From the NCBI RefSeq assembly GCF_004353185.1, contig NZ_SMUS01000004.1:1-64000 (forward strand): DNA of 64,000 bases, written 5' to 3'. The DNA comes from Clostridium cuniculi (lineage in GTDB: Bacteria > Bacillota > Clostridia > Clostridiales > Clostridiaceae). Of the stretch, positions 18,144 to 27,723 are shown one piece after another (position 1 is the stretch's first letter; each line of letters starts with the position of its first letter). Both the position numbers and the translations under genes were made by a program. The notes under the pieces are model-generated. The model did not search any database. It had not been told where the DNA came from and saw only the letters and a list, made by a program, of their open reading frames with translations.

Positions 18144-19307
18144 TTATGACAATCCTTTCTCTTCTAATAAGTTTTTGAATACATTTATTTGCTTTTCCAC
18201 AACAACTTCTTCATTATATAAACATAAAGCCCGTTCTCTAGACTTCTGTTTCATACTTTCTAGTAACTTCTTATCATTTGATAAAATATCTATTTTTTTA
18301 GCTATCTCATTTGGTGATTTTAAATTAACTAGAAATCCTGTATTACCATCTAATACTTCTTCTCTTGATCCTCGAATATTTGTAGCTATAACTGCACACT
18401 CCATAGCCATAGCTTCTATAATAGATCTTGGCATACCTTCTCTATATGAAGGAAGACAAAATATATCTGTTATACTCAAAATTTCTTCAACATTTGATAT
18501 CCTACCAACAAATTTTATATTTTCATTATTTTCATATTTATCTATTTCATAGTTAATATGTATATCTCTATCACCTTGAAATTTATCTCCAACTATAATA
18601 AACTTCACTTTATTTTTTATATACTCATATGATTTTAATAAATCCAAGATGCCCTTTTCTTCAACTAGTCTTCCTACAAATGTAACTACTATATCCTCTT
18701 TAGATATATTTAACTTCTCATATAATTCCTGCTTAATATGTTGATTTATATTACTAGGATTAAATCTCACACTAACGTCTACACCATTGCCAATAGCCAT
18801 CATTTGATTCTGTTTTTTAAATTTACAATCATTAGCAATTTCAAGATCTTCCATACTCTGTGTAAATATATAGTCAGTAAAATTTCTTCCCATAAACTTC
18901 TCAATATTTAAAAATAAACTATATTTTAAATTAGACATATTTTCATGAAAGTAAAATCCGTGAGCTGTATAAATTATAATCGGAACTTTTGCTAACTTTG
19001 CTGCAATCCTACCTAATACTGCTGCTACAGGAGTGTGTACATGAACTATTTCTGGTTTTTCTTTTTTAAAAAACTTATACATTTCATATATAGACCTTAT
19101 ATTACTTGTTATTTTTATTTTTCTATCTATATTTATATTTTTTAATTTCACACCAGTATCAAAAATATTTTTTTCTAATTTACCTTTTGAACATATACCT
19201 ATCACTTCATAATTATCTTTGACTAATCTTTCATTTAATCTCTTTAATAATTTATCCATAGTCTCATCAATGGCAGAAACTTGTACTACTTTTATACATT
19301 TTTTCAT
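18144..19307 (-). CDS. GT4-family glycosyltransferase (EpsD/PglA-like)
   Basis: A 387-residue GT-B enzyme with KPEIVHVHTPVAAVLGRIAAKLA, then IIYTAHGFYFHENM, a pair seen in the EpsD/PglA subgroup that adds the second sugar to undecaprenyl-PP-diNAcBac. The C-terminal domain shows FVGRLVEEKGILDLLKSY and the E-x7-E motif in SYREGMPRSIIEAMAMECAVIA. It lies immediately downstream of the EpsN-like aminotransferase gene and upstream of the dehydrogenase gene. Assignment to the second-sugar step is an inference from similarity and position. Confidence 0.87.
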   Translation of the reverse strand: MKKCIKVVQVSAIDETMDKLLKRLNERLVKDNYEVIGICSKGKLEKNIFDTGVKLKNINIDRKIKITSNIRSIYEMYKFFKKEKPEIVHVHTPVAAVLGRIAAKLAKVPIIIYTAHGFYFHENMSNLKYSLFLNIEKFMGRNFTDYIFTQSMEDLEIANDCKFKKQNQMMAIGNGVDVSVRFNPSNINQHIKQELYEKLNISKEDIVVTFVGRLVEEKGILDLLKSYEYIKNKVKFIIVGDKFQGDRDIHINYEIDKYENNENIKFVGRISNVEEILSITDIFCLPSYREGMPRSIIEAMAMECAVIATNIRGSREEVLDGNTGFLVNLKSPNEIAKKIDILSNDKKLLESMKQKSRERALCLYNEEVVVEKQINVFKNLLEEKGLS

Positions 19308-19309
19308 AT

Positions 19310-20452
19310 TTAAAACCTATCGATGGCTTCTTTAATTATTTTTACTACACGCTGGATATCTTTATTTTCCATTTTAGTATCAGAAGGTAAACATATACCT
19401 CTTTCATATAAATCTTGTGCGACACTTTTACTAGCTTCAACTGTTATAAAGTCATATTTTTCAAATACAGGTTGTAGATGCATTGGTTTCCACACATGCC
19501 TTGATTCTATATTGTTTTTTTCCAATAATGTTATTATATCTATAGGTCTTATATTGCTTTCTTTGTTTAGTAAAGCTACAGATAACCAATAATTAGGCTC
19601 ACCATTTTTAGATATATTCATCATTTCTAACTCTTTTATATCTTTAAGTGCTCCTTTATAGCTCTCAAATATTAACTTCTTTTTCCCTATTCTTTTATCT
19701 AGTACTTTCATTTGTCCTATACCTATTCCTGCAATCACATTACTAAGTCTATAATTAAAACCTACTACTTCATGTTCATAGTATCTTTTATTTTCCCTTG
19801 CTTGTGTAGATAAAAACAATGCTCGATTTGTATATTCCCCATTATTTGAAACAAGCATTCCTCCACCAGAAGTAGTAATTATTTTATTTCCGTTAAATGA
19901 AAATATAGCTATATCTCCAAATGATCCTGTTTGTTTCCCTTTATATATAGCCCCTAATGATTCTGCTGCATCTTCTATTATAGGAGTATTGTATTTTTCA
20001 CATATACTTGTTAATTTTTCATAATCTGCACTTTGGCCATATAGATTAACTATAATAACCGCTTTTGGTAATTTTCCTATTTTTTCGTACTTTTTAAAAG
20101 CTTTCTCTAAAGCAAGTGGACACATATTCCAAGTAGAATATTCCGAGTCTATAAATACAGGGGTTGCATCCTGATATATTACTGGATTTACTGTTGCTGC
20201 AAATGTCAGTGATTGACAAAATACTATATCTCCTTTACTTACTCCTAAACACTTTAAAGCTAAATGTATAGCTGCAGTTCCACTAGAGACAGCTGTTGAA
20301 TTAGTTACTCCAACATAGTCACACACTACTTTCTCAAAAAGTTCTACATTAGGCCCTAATGGAGCTATCCAGTTGCTTTTGAAAGCTTCGTGTACATACT
20401 TTAACTCTTCGCCTCCCATATGAGGACTTGATAAATATATCCTTTTATTCAT
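19310..20452 (-). CDS. epsN: DegT/DnrJ aminotransferase, EpsN/PglE-like
   Basis: A PLP-dependent sugar aminotransferase of 380 residues, predicted to aminate the 4-keto group of UDP-4-keto-6-deoxy-GlcNAc. It matches the EpsN pattern closely: KRIYLSSPHMGGEE, SNWIAPLGPNVE, SSGTAAIHLALK, VFIDSEYSTWNM, VNLYGQSADY, EDAAESLGAIYKGKQTGSFG and FSFNGNKIITTSGGGML, where the Lys of GNK forms the Schiff base. Near the end KPMHLQPVFEKY and GICLPS are also conserved. It is expressed with the acetyltransferase and phosphoglycosyl transferase genes upstream. Confidence 0.92.
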   Translation of the reverse strand: MNKRIYLSSPHMGGEELKYVHEAFKSNWIAPLGPNVELFEKVVCDYVGVTNSTAVSSGTAAIHLALKCLGVSKGDIVFCQSLTFAATVNPVIYQDATPVFIDSEYSTWNMCPLALEKAFKKYEKIGKLPKAVIIVNLYGQSADYEKLTSICEKYNTPIIEDAAESLGAIYKGKQTGSFGDIAIFSFNGNKIITTSGGGMLVSNNGEYTNRALFLSTQARENKRYYEHEVVGFNYRLSNVIAGIGIGQMKVLDKRIGKKKLIFESYKGALKDIKELEMMNISKNGEPNYWLSVALLNKESNIRPIDIITLLEKNNIESRHVWKPMHLQPVFEKYDFITVEASKSVAQDLYERGICLPSDTKMENKDIQRVVKIIKEAIDRF

Positions 20453-20522
20453 TTTCCACTCTCGCTTATATATTTTTAAATCTTACTACATTAAGCAATT
20501 CAGTCATATATAGTGTAAACAG

Positions 20523-21155
20523 TTACATATTTTGTTTATTCATTATAGATCTTGCAGGACAACCTACTACTATATTATTTATTTCTACACTACTTATAAC
20601 AGTACTTCCTGCACCTATAATTGAATTTTTATTTATAACTTTACAAGGTATTATTACTGAATTTGCTCCAATATGGACATTATCATGTACTATGTTGCCT
20701 CCACAAATAACACTACCAGGAGATACATGACAATAATTCCCTATAATGCAATCATGTTCAACTATGGATCTAGTATTTATTATCACATGACTACCGATTT
20801 TAGAATCTGCATTTATGATACTTCCATCTAAAACAACGCTACCAAATCCTATCGTACTACTAGGACTAATTGATGCGTTTTTATGTATAATAGTTGCATA
20901 TTTTAGATTTGGAAAGCTATTGCTTATACACTTTCGTATATTGTTATCTCCTATAGCTATAACAAACCATGTATTTTCATTATCATATACCCCTACATTC
21001 CTTATTTTATCTAAAACATTATAACCTCTATATCCTTTACCATATTTATCATCGTCTAAATATCCTTTAATTCTAAATTCATCTATCTGTTCTATAGCAT
21101 CTACTATTACTTTTGAATGACCCCCACAACCAATAATAATGATATCTTTTTTCAT
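20523..21155 (-). CDS. epsM: Sugar N-acetyltransferase, EpsM/PglD/NeuD family
   Basis: The 210-residue protein has an N-terminal Rossmann-like subdomain (IIIIGCGGHSKVIVDAIEQ) that binds the UDP-sugar, then a left-handed beta-helix (SISPSSTIGFGSVVLDGS and on to IGAGSTVISSVEINNIVVG). The catalytic His is in VEHDCIIGNYCHVSPGSVI. The family uses acetyl-CoA to N-acetylate UDP-4-amino-sugars, giving UDP-N,N'-diacetylbacillosamine. It lies between the phosphoglycosyl transferase and aminotransferase genes, separated from the latter by about 70 bp without a recognisable terminator. Confidence 0.9.
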   Translation of the reverse strand: MKKDIIIIGCGGHSKVIVDAIEQIDEFRIKGYLDDDKYGKGYRGYNVLDKIRNVGVYDNENTWFVIAIGDNNIRKCISNSFPNLKYATIIHKNASISPSSTIGFGSVVLDGSIINADSKIGSHVIINTRSIVEHDCIIGNYCHVSPGSVICGGNIVHDNVHIGANSVIIPCKVINKNSIIGAGSTVISSVEINNIVVGCPARSIMNKQNM

Positions 21156-21227
21156 ATATCACTACTACCACCTTTCAACATATAAAGAATAACTCTAAAT
21201 ATTATTTGTTAATTTTTCAATTTCCTT

Positions 21228-21344
21228 TTATCTTATCTTTTTTAACATTAAAATAACTATGTATAAAATAGTTATGATAATTACAAATAAGAAATACTTG
21301 TTTAAATAGTTAGAAAGCACTTCAATTTTATATTTCCATTTCAT
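21228..21344 (-). CDS. Possible 38-residue single-span membrane peptide
   Basis: An ATG at 21344 opens a frame of 38 codons after the phosphoglycosyl transferase stop: a basic N-terminus (MKWKYKIEVL), then one hydrophobic segment (YFLFVIIITILYIVILML) and a KKIR end. The clean amphipathic-to-hydrophobic layout suggests a real peptide, but no good ribosome binding site precedes the ATG, so it may be a chance ORF in this 204-bp gap of the operon. Confidence 0.3.
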   Translation of the reverse strand: MKWKYKIEVLSNYLNKYFLFVIIITILYIVILMLKKIR

Positions 21345-21359
21345 ACTAATTCTATAAGT

Positions 21360-21974
21360 TTATTTCCACAGATTGCCTTCAAATTTTTCCATACTCACTG
21401 ATTTTCCATCTGTTATTCCTTCTCTTTTTAAAGTAATCAATATAGTATCTTTTAATATACAAATATCTTTTAAAAAACTTACACTGTCTACATATTCTAC
21501 ATCTAGTTTAAATCTTTCTTCCCATGTCAATAAATTTCTACCTTTTACTTGAGCCAACCCAGTTATTCCTGGGTAAACTTCATGTCTTCTGAATTCTTCA
21601 TCAGAATATAAATCAATGTACTCAACTAATAAAGGTCTAGGACCTACCAAACTCATATCACCTTTTAATACATTTATTAACTCTGGTAATTCATCTAAGC
21701 TTGTACTTCTTAAAAACTTCCCTAATTTTGTAATTCTTTTTGAATCATCTAATAAAACTCCAAATTCATCAATTTCATTAGTCATACTTCTAAATTTAAT
21801 CATATTGAATACTTTACCATTTTTTCCAACTCTTTCTTGAACGAAAAATACAGGGCATCCTATAAATAAATATATAGATATAGCTATTACTAATAATATT
21901 GGAAATAAAAATATTAATCCTAATATTGATATGGTTATATCTATTATTCGTTTAAAAATATTTCTATAAATCAT
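21360..21974 (-). CDS. epsL: Initiating phosphoglycosyl transferase, EpsL/PglC family
   Basis: The 204-residue monotopic sugar transferase has one re-entrant membrane helix (RIIDITISILGLIFLFPILL), then the catalytic core VFFVQERVGKNGKVFNMIKFRSM with the Asp-Glu pair in SLDELPELINVLKGDMSLVGPRPLL, and PGITGLAQVKGRNLLTWEERF. The short length and TWEERFKLDVEYV wording match PglC/EpsL rather than long WbaP-type enzymes. It transfers a phospho-sugar, likely diNAcBac-1-P, to undecaprenyl phosphate and so starts repeat-unit assembly. AGGAGG lies 4 bp before the ATG at 21974; an in-frame TTG is 3 bp upstream. It is the first gene of the operon. Confidence 0.92.
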   Translation of the reverse strand: MIYRNIFKRIIDITISILGLIFLFPILLVIAISIYLFIGCPVFFVQERVGKNGKVFNMIKFRSMTNEIDEFGVLLDDSKRITKLGKFLRSTSLDELPELINVLKGDMSLVGPRPLLVEYIDLYSDEEFRRHEVYPGITGLAQVKGRNLLTWEERFKLDVEYVDSVSFLKDICILKDTILITLKREGITDGKSVSMEKFEGNLWK

Positions 21975-22372
21975 CAACCCTCCTCTCTGAAAATAAACAA
22001 TAGTTTATTTTATTAAGTATATAATTATTTTTTTATATTTTATTCTTATAATTATATTATACTTTTGTTGCTATAACTTTTTCATATTTACAAATTATTT
22101 AATTAATCCCCCTTTCTATATTATTTATACTATATTTAATCTTATATCGATATTTTTCTTACTTAACTGCACTTTTATATGCACAAACAACAACTATACT
22201 TCTATAGCTGTAATATATATTTTTATATATTCTTCAAAAACATAAGAGTTCTTATCTATTGAACATTTTATTTAATCCTACCAACGATATTATGTCTCAT
22301 AATATTTCAGAATAAAGTTTTAAAATATAAATTAAGATAATCTACATCTAGGCATACAACTATTAGAATCAA
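21975..22372. other. Polysaccharide operon leader and promoter region
   Basis: This gap of about 400 bp separates the first operon gene from the decayed IS3-type element. Reading on the minus strand it holds a strong ribosome binding site, a palindromic hairpin and several TATAAT-like hexamers (one at the complement of 22056-22061), but no convincing matching -35 box could be picked. No other ORF with a start signal was seen. Confidence 0.5.
21990..22011 (-). promoter_or_regulatory. Hairpin directly upstream of the first polysaccharide gene's ribosome binding site
   Basis: AAAATAAAC, a 4-base loop (AATA), then GTTTATTTT make a perfect 9-bp inverted repeat ending just before the AGAGGAGG site of epsL. 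It could be an operator or an RNA leader structure affecting translation. It is AT-only except one G-C pair and has no T-run in the transcript direction that would make it a terminator. Confidence 0.35.
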
Positions 22373-23560
22373 TTGCCCAAAGAATCACTTTTTACTATAT
22401 TTAAAATAAGATTCCCAAAGAATGAAATAGATAAATTATCAAAGAATAAATATATTCTTAAAGTAAGTGATAAAGCAATAACATATACTAATGAATTTAA
22501 GATGCATTTTATAGCTGAATACAGTAAAGGAAAGACTTCAAGAATTATTTTTGAAGAAGCTGGATTTGATGTTGATATTCTTGGAATATGAAGTATAGAT
22601 TGCCCAGAGGCTAGATGGAGAACAGTATATAAAGATAGTGGGGTATTAGGCTTAGACGATACTAGAAGAAATAACGGTGGGCATCAGCGTAAAATCACTA
22701 AAGATGAAATAATAACAAAACAAATTGCTGAAATTGAGCATTTAAAGGCCGAGGTCGAATTGCTAAAAAGATTAGAGCTACACGAAGGGTAGGTAAAAAA
22801 TATAAATTAGTAGCAGCACAATCATTTATCTTAATATAATCTATACTTAAGAAACTATCTTTAAATAATTTAATTAGAAGGCTGTGTAATGTATCAGGAG
22901 TTTCACATTCTGATTATTATAATTATTTGAATTCTAAAAATAATCGTAAAAAACGCGAAAAACAAGATGAGGTAATTAAAGAAAACCTAATCCATATAAA
23001 CGTATAGCGAAGCCTACAAAGGAGCCATACTGTAGTTCCAAACTTACTTAACAGGAATTTTAAACAAGATATATAAGGTAAAGTATTACTTACTATATTA
23101 CATATTTGCTATATTCAAATTATAATATGGTCTATTTGTCAACCATAAAAGATACATCAACAAATGTGAAATATTAGCCTATAATTTATCAGATAGAATA
23201 ACTTTAGATCTTGCTACAAATACAATACATAAATTAATAACAAATCCTAATATAAAACTTGCTAAAGATGCTTTTATTCATTCCGATCAAGGTAGCCACT
23301 ATACAACTCCGACATTTCAAAAACTTTTGAAATCTAAAAAACTTCCACAATCTATGTCCAGATGCGGAAATTGTTAGGATAATGCATCACAAGAATCATT
23401 TTTTAGATATACCAAAGATGAAATTAACTATAAATCATGCTCGAGCTTAGAAGAATTGCAATTAATTATAGATGATTACATTAATTATTATAACAATGAG
23501 CGTTTTCAATAGAACTTAAAAAAGCTGACTCCTGTTAAATACAGAAATCAGCTTTTATCT
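22373..23560 (+). pseudogene. Decayed IS3-family insertion element (orfA and orfB remnants)
   Basis: The first open part (22373-22591) encodes a helix-turn-helix segment typical of Clostridium IS3 transposase OrfA (KVSDKAITYTNEFK, then IFEEAGFDVDILGI). Further coding continues in broken frames (EIEHLKAEVELLKR, a leucine-zipper piece). At 23275-23530 the C-terminal part of the OrfB integrase core is recognisable: HSDQGSHYTTPTFQ, NASQESFF, then YINYYNNERFQ and KLTPVKYRNQ. Many stops and frameshifts make it inactive. An inverted repeat AAAAGCTGA / TCAGCTTTT closes the orfB end (23520-23556). Terminal repeats and target duplication could not be identified. Confidence 0.85.
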
Positions 23561-23692
23561 TCTTAACTCTCTTTTTTAAAATATCCTTGACATAGTTACC
23601 ACTTTAAAATCATCTAAAAAAAACACTATTTCTTTAAACTGTAATTTACAAAGAACATAATTTAATATCTTATATCTTTTTTTGTAATTTTA

Positions 23693-25846
23693 TTACTTTT
23701 TTGTTACTATAGCTTTTCCATCTTTAGAACTCATTTCAAATATTTCATTACTATCTTTATCAGTTATTGATACATCAGCTTGACTTGAATCTAGTTTTAT
23801 ATTCATAGAATTACCTAGATATTCCACTTTTAACTCTAATGATATTTCTTCACCTTGATTTAAATTCACTTCTTTTAATTTACTTACTGATAAATTAGTT
23901 TTAAAACCATTATTATTTCCATTATTATTTATCTTTGTAGCTAATTGCTCAAATACAACTTCATCTTCTTTTTTACCTACTATAGTATATTTTACATTTG
24001 AGTCTATCTTATCCATTCCTGTTATAAATACATCTCCAGTTACTGAAAATTGTCTTATCCCTGTAGCTTTATCCGTTGTAACTTTTACACTAGATAAATT
24101 ACTTGAACTATCAGATAACTTTTCAATTGTTAAATTCACTGTACCTTCAGCTCCTACTGACAATTTATATACTTTATCATTATTCATACCTGTTTTAAAC
24201 TCTTGTACTGTTCCATTCGTTAATACATCACTAGTTTGAATATTTGAACCTACAAGTCTTAATTCGAATGATTTTGCATTTTCTAATTCATCATATGGTA
24301 TTGTAACTTTGTACTTACCTTCTCTGTACATACCTCTAACTTCTACATTTTTATTAGTTCCATCTTCTTTTACATATTCTCCATTAGAATCCTTTAATAA
24401 CATTGATACTTTAGCATTATTAAAACCATCAGAACTTCCATTATTTGTAAGTGTTCCCTCTACTACCATTCCCGTTGAATTCCAATATATATTAGATACT
24501 CCTTGATTAAATAAATCACTATTTATATCATTCTTATTCAATTGCACAACATTGTCAGTATTTTTAGATACTGATACAGCTATACACTTATTATCAGATA
24601 TATTAAATGAACTTGTTAAATAATCAGCACCAGATTTAAGTTCTATATACGTAGGCTTTTGCCCTTTCACAACTCTTTTTACATATAACTTTGTATCTAC
24701 CCCTGTATCTAATTTAGCTAACTCACTAAACTCTATACTTGTTTTTATTTGAGAGTAATCTCCATTTAAAACTGTTGATTTAACTTCAAATTTTGGAGTT
24801 TCTGATTCATCACTTGCAGTTGTAATATAATAAGTTGCCGCTTCATTAGGATTAGCACCCTCTAACTTGGTAAATAATCTCAGTCCTAAACCTGCTGTAG
24901 ACAACATTATTCCACCCTTTTCCTCATTTAATTCTGCTTTTAATTGTTCTTTTTCACCTTCTACAATGTTATGTATTACAGTTCCATAGAAATCAAAACC
25001 GTCATTTTTATTAAAAGAATACTCTACTTTGTCAGAGTTACCTATATTATTAAATATCACTTTTCCATTTTCGTAAGAATATGAATTGCTTGACTCAGGC
25101 GCTATAAGATTTCCATATCTATCCTTTACTATATTCTCAACTTCTAATGATTCAGTACCCTCATTCTTACATAAATCCACTCCCTCTATAGTTTGCCTAT
25201 CTACAAGAATTATTCCTCCTTTTATTCCATTCAATGGACTTACATCACTTATTTTATTACGGCTTAGAAACAATCTAGTTACTTCTGTATATCCAGCCAA
25301 TGGACTTATATCACTTATGTTATTACCCTCTAAAAATAATTCATTTACTTTTAATCCAGATAATGGAGTTAAGTCACTTATATTATTATCTCTCACCATT
25401 ATATACTGTAAATTTGTTGCATATTCTAATCCAACTAATGATTCTATACCATAGTTGTTAGCCTGAAACCTAACAACTGATTGCATATCTGATAAAGTTA
25501 ATTCCCTTTCCCTATCAACATATCCTAATGCTTTATTTAAACTTCTTCGTAAATTAATATCTGGCACATTCACTATCGCTCTACCATCTACTACTTTTTC
25601 ACTATCTTCAGTTTTATAATTCTCTGTTACTTTTTCTTTATTTTCTAACTCTTGTTTTTCATCTTTAGAATTCCCTACCTCAGACTTATTTGTATCTTCG
25701 GCTTCTACTTCTTGATTATTTTGTACTTGTTCATTCCCCACATTTGTTTTTTCAATTTCATCTGCAAATGTAATCCTCGCAGGAAGTAATGTTTGTGCTG
25801 ATATTATCCCTGCCAAAACAAATGTGCTTACCTTCTTCTTGTTCAT
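23693..25846 (-). CDS. Secreted leucine-rich-repeat surface protein with a shared C-terminal module
   Basis: The 717-residue protein has a signal peptide (MNKKKVSTFVLAGIISAQTL, likely cut after residue 28), an acidic Asn/Glu/Lys-rich linker to about residue 88, and an internalin-like LRR block (about 131-210) with repeats such as NNISDLTPLSGL, NNISDISPLAGY and NKISDVSPLNGI. After a bridging segment, residues 310-717 form a module nearly co-linear with the C-terminus of the M60 protease encoded at 27724 (KGGIMLSTAGLGLRLF through VSITDKDSNEIFEMSSKDGKA). No LPxTG, SLH or choline-binding motif is present. GAGAGG precedes the ATG. LRR blocks bind proteins; the shared module may hold both proteins at the cell surface, which is inference. 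Confidence 0.85.
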   Translation of the reverse strand: MNKKKVSTFVLAGIISAQTLLPARITFADEIEKTNVGNEQVQNNQEVEAEDTNKSEVGNSKDEKQELENKEKVTENYKTEDSEKVVDGRAIVNVPDINLRRSLNKALGYVDRERELTLSDMQSVVRFQANNYGIESLVGLEYATNLQYIMVRDNNISDLTPLSGLKVNELFLEGNNISDISPLAGYTEVTRLFLSRNKISDVSPLNGIKGGIILVDRQTIEGVDLCKNEGTESLEVENIVKDRYGNLIAPESSNSYSYENGKVIFNNIGNSDKVEYSFNKNDGFDFYGTVIHNIVEGEKEQLKAELNEEKGGIMLSTAGLGLRLFTKLEGANPNEAATYYITTASDESETPKFEVKSTVLNGDYSQIKTSIEFSELAKLDTGVDTKLYVKRVVKGQKPTYIELKSGADYLTSSFNISDNKCIAVSVSKNTDNVVQLNKNDINSDLFNQGVSNIYWNSTGMVVEGTLTNNGSSDGFNNAKVSMLLKDSNGEYVKEDGTNKNVEVRGMYREGKYKVTIPYDELENAKSFELRLVGSNIQTSDVLTNGTVQEFKTGMNNDKVYKLSVGAEGTVNLTIEKLSDSSSNLSSVKVTTDKATGIRQFSVTGDVFITGMDKIDSNVKYTIVGKKEDEVVFEQLATKINNNGNNNGFKTNLSVSKLKEVNLNQGEEISLELKVEYLGNSMNIKLDSSQADVSITDKDSNEIFEMSSKDGKAIVTKK

Positions 25847-26097
25847 AAACTAACATCCTCTCCCATATATTAATATTTTTAAATAGTATAGTTCTTTCCC
25901 TATAAATATAATATATTTCATCAAAAATATTTTTTTTTTTTCTAAACACCACTCTTAAATTACTAAACATCAGTTTTTTTATATTTATGTAACAATATTT
26001 TCTTATTCTAACTGCTATTTTTTATATTTTACTGTATAATAAATGTCCTATTTACACAATCTATATTACTTAATATATTCGTAATAAAATATTTATT

Positions 26098-27435
26098 TTA
26101 GCTAAATAACGGTATTTTTATTAAAAAAATAAATTCTTTTTTATCATTATCTACTTTTATAATTATTAACCCCTCTGCCTTATTTACTATATACTTTATA
26201 CTTTCAACACCTATTCCATGCTCTATTTTATTTTCTTTAGTAGTAATTAATTGATCATTTTTCATTTTTATTTCACCATTAAAAGAATTAGTCTGGTATA
26301 TAATAAAGTTATCATCTTTTACATAACTCTTGAAATTTATCCACTTATCCTCATAACCATTTTGCTTAATACATGCCTCAAATGCATTACTTGCCAAATT
26401 ACTAAATATTTTGACTAAATCTATTTCTTTAACTCCTAAATTTTCTGGAATATAACAATCTGAATCAAAGTAAATATTATTAGAAGTACTTGCTTTATAT
26501 AATCTATTAAGCTCTGCATTAATTAGTGAATTATTAGAAAATCGTTTATTTTCTTTTATTACTTCCTGTATTTGTCCACTAAATTCATATATTATTTCTT
26601 TAGCTTTATCTATATCCCCTATTTGAATAGAGTCGTTAATGCTATTTAATATTTTTCTAAAATCATGATTATACATTCTCAATAAATTTATATATTCATC
26701 TTCTTTTTTATTTATATCACTGTTGTATTTTAATTTTGATAAATTAGTCTTATAAAATATTTCTCTGTCCATCCCTCTTATTGACTTTACTTTTGTTAAA
26801 ATATTAGAATAAAGACAAAAATATATGCACACTCTGTTAATTAGCATCATATATACTTTAATATCTTTATATCCATAATAATAATAGGAATAATTAGCCC
26901 CTAATAAAATAATATTTAACATTGTCACTGTCAATCTATTCATTATAAATATTTTCCTATATAATAATAATTCTTTCATACGATTTTTGAAATTTTTATT
27001 ATCAAATATTACAACAATAATCAACATTATTATCCTTGTTAAAATAATAATAATTAAATACATCTCATAATCACCAATTATTTGATATATTTGTTTTTTT
27101 AATATTAATGCAGTTAATCCAAGTATAATATCTTTATTTATAACATTTTGAAAAATTTGATATGTAGCTAAAATATATATACATCCTAATGTCTCATCTA
27201 AAGCAAGAATTAAAATAATAAAATACAGCAAAAAATTAATTGCATTTGCAGTTGGTAAAAAAATTTTTTGCTTTACAAAAAAAATAGTTAGAATTGATGC
27301 AAAAAACGAAAAAACTAAACTTATCTTTTTTCCATATAGTCTAAACTCAACTATCCCCTTATAAGATTTTATTAAGTAAAAATTATGTAAATAAACTGAT
27401 AAAAATGATATTACTTCCAATGTATTTATTTCCAT
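26098..27435 (-). CDS. GHKL-domain sensor histidine kinase without adjacent regulator
   Basis: A 445-residue paralog of the kinase at 1229: same N-terminal hydrophobic half (SFLSVYLHNFYLIKSYKGIVEF versus FFSIYLYNATIIKNYEGVVNF in the other), same phosphoacceptor block RMYNHDFRKIL (His about 257), SNLASNAFEAC N-box and HGIGVESIKYIV G-box. No response-regulator gene lies on either side: the LRR gene is downstream and the M60 protease gene upstream. It may signal through the LytTR regulator at 2788 or modulate the other kinase. The upstream terminator at 27617 separates it from the protease gene, so it needs its own promoter. Confidence 0.87.
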   Translation of the reverse strand: MEINTLEVISFLSVYLHNFYLIKSYKGIVEFRLYGKKISLVFSFFASILTIFFVKQKIFLPTANAINFLLYFIILILALDETLGCIYILATYQIFQNVINKDIILGLTALILKKQIYQIIGDYEMYLIIIILTRIIMLIIVVIFDNKNFKNRMKELLLYRKIFIMNRLTVTMLNIILLGANYSYYYYGYKDIKVYMMLINRVCIYFCLYSNILTKVKSIRGMDREIFYKTNLSKLKYNSDINKKEDEYINLLRMYNHDFRKILNSINDSIQIGDIDKAKEIIYEFSGQIQEVIKENKRFSNNSLINAELNRLYKASTSNNIYFDSDCYIPENLGVKEIDLVKIFSNLASNAFEACIKQNGYEDKWINFKSYVKDDNFIIYQTNSFNGEIKMKNDQLITTKENKIEHGIGVESIKYIVNKAEGLIIIKVDNDKKEFIFLIKIPLFS

Positions 27436-27616
27436 TTATATAATCTCACTTTCAAACTTAACTTATTTCTCTATTTATTACTTATATAAAACTATAAATA
27501 AGTATATAGATAGTATATACTTTTATTATAAAATTTAAGCAAACTATTTTGCAAAATTCTAAATACTCTCTGTATAATCAGTTAACTATTTTAAATAAGA
27601 TTATAATATAGATATG

Positions 27617-27653
27617 AAAAAGAGCTAGTATCATAGCACTACTAGCTCTTTTT
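27617..27653 (-). terminator. Terminator after the M60 protease gene
   Basis: A perfect 14-bp stem, AAAAAGAGCTAGTA paired with TACTAGCTCTTTTT, with a 9-base loop, lies about 70 bp past the protease stop on the minus strand. A/T runs flank both sides, so it can act in both directions. Confidence 0.9.
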
Positions 27654-27723
27654 GTTTTTATCCTACTATTAATGATATATTACAATAAATACCGTATATC
27701 TTTTTTCTTAGCCTAATTGTCAA

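Noticed and set aside
24309..25454. Plus-strand ORFs inside the LRR gene and similar ones in capD, ugd and minC genes
   Set aside because: They are antisense frames of real genes without ribosome binding sites or known domains.
25870..26070. CAGTT-containing elements upstream of the LRR gene considered as LytTR/VirR boxes
   Set aside because: Spacing and flanking bases fit the known consensus poorly in such AT-rich DNA.
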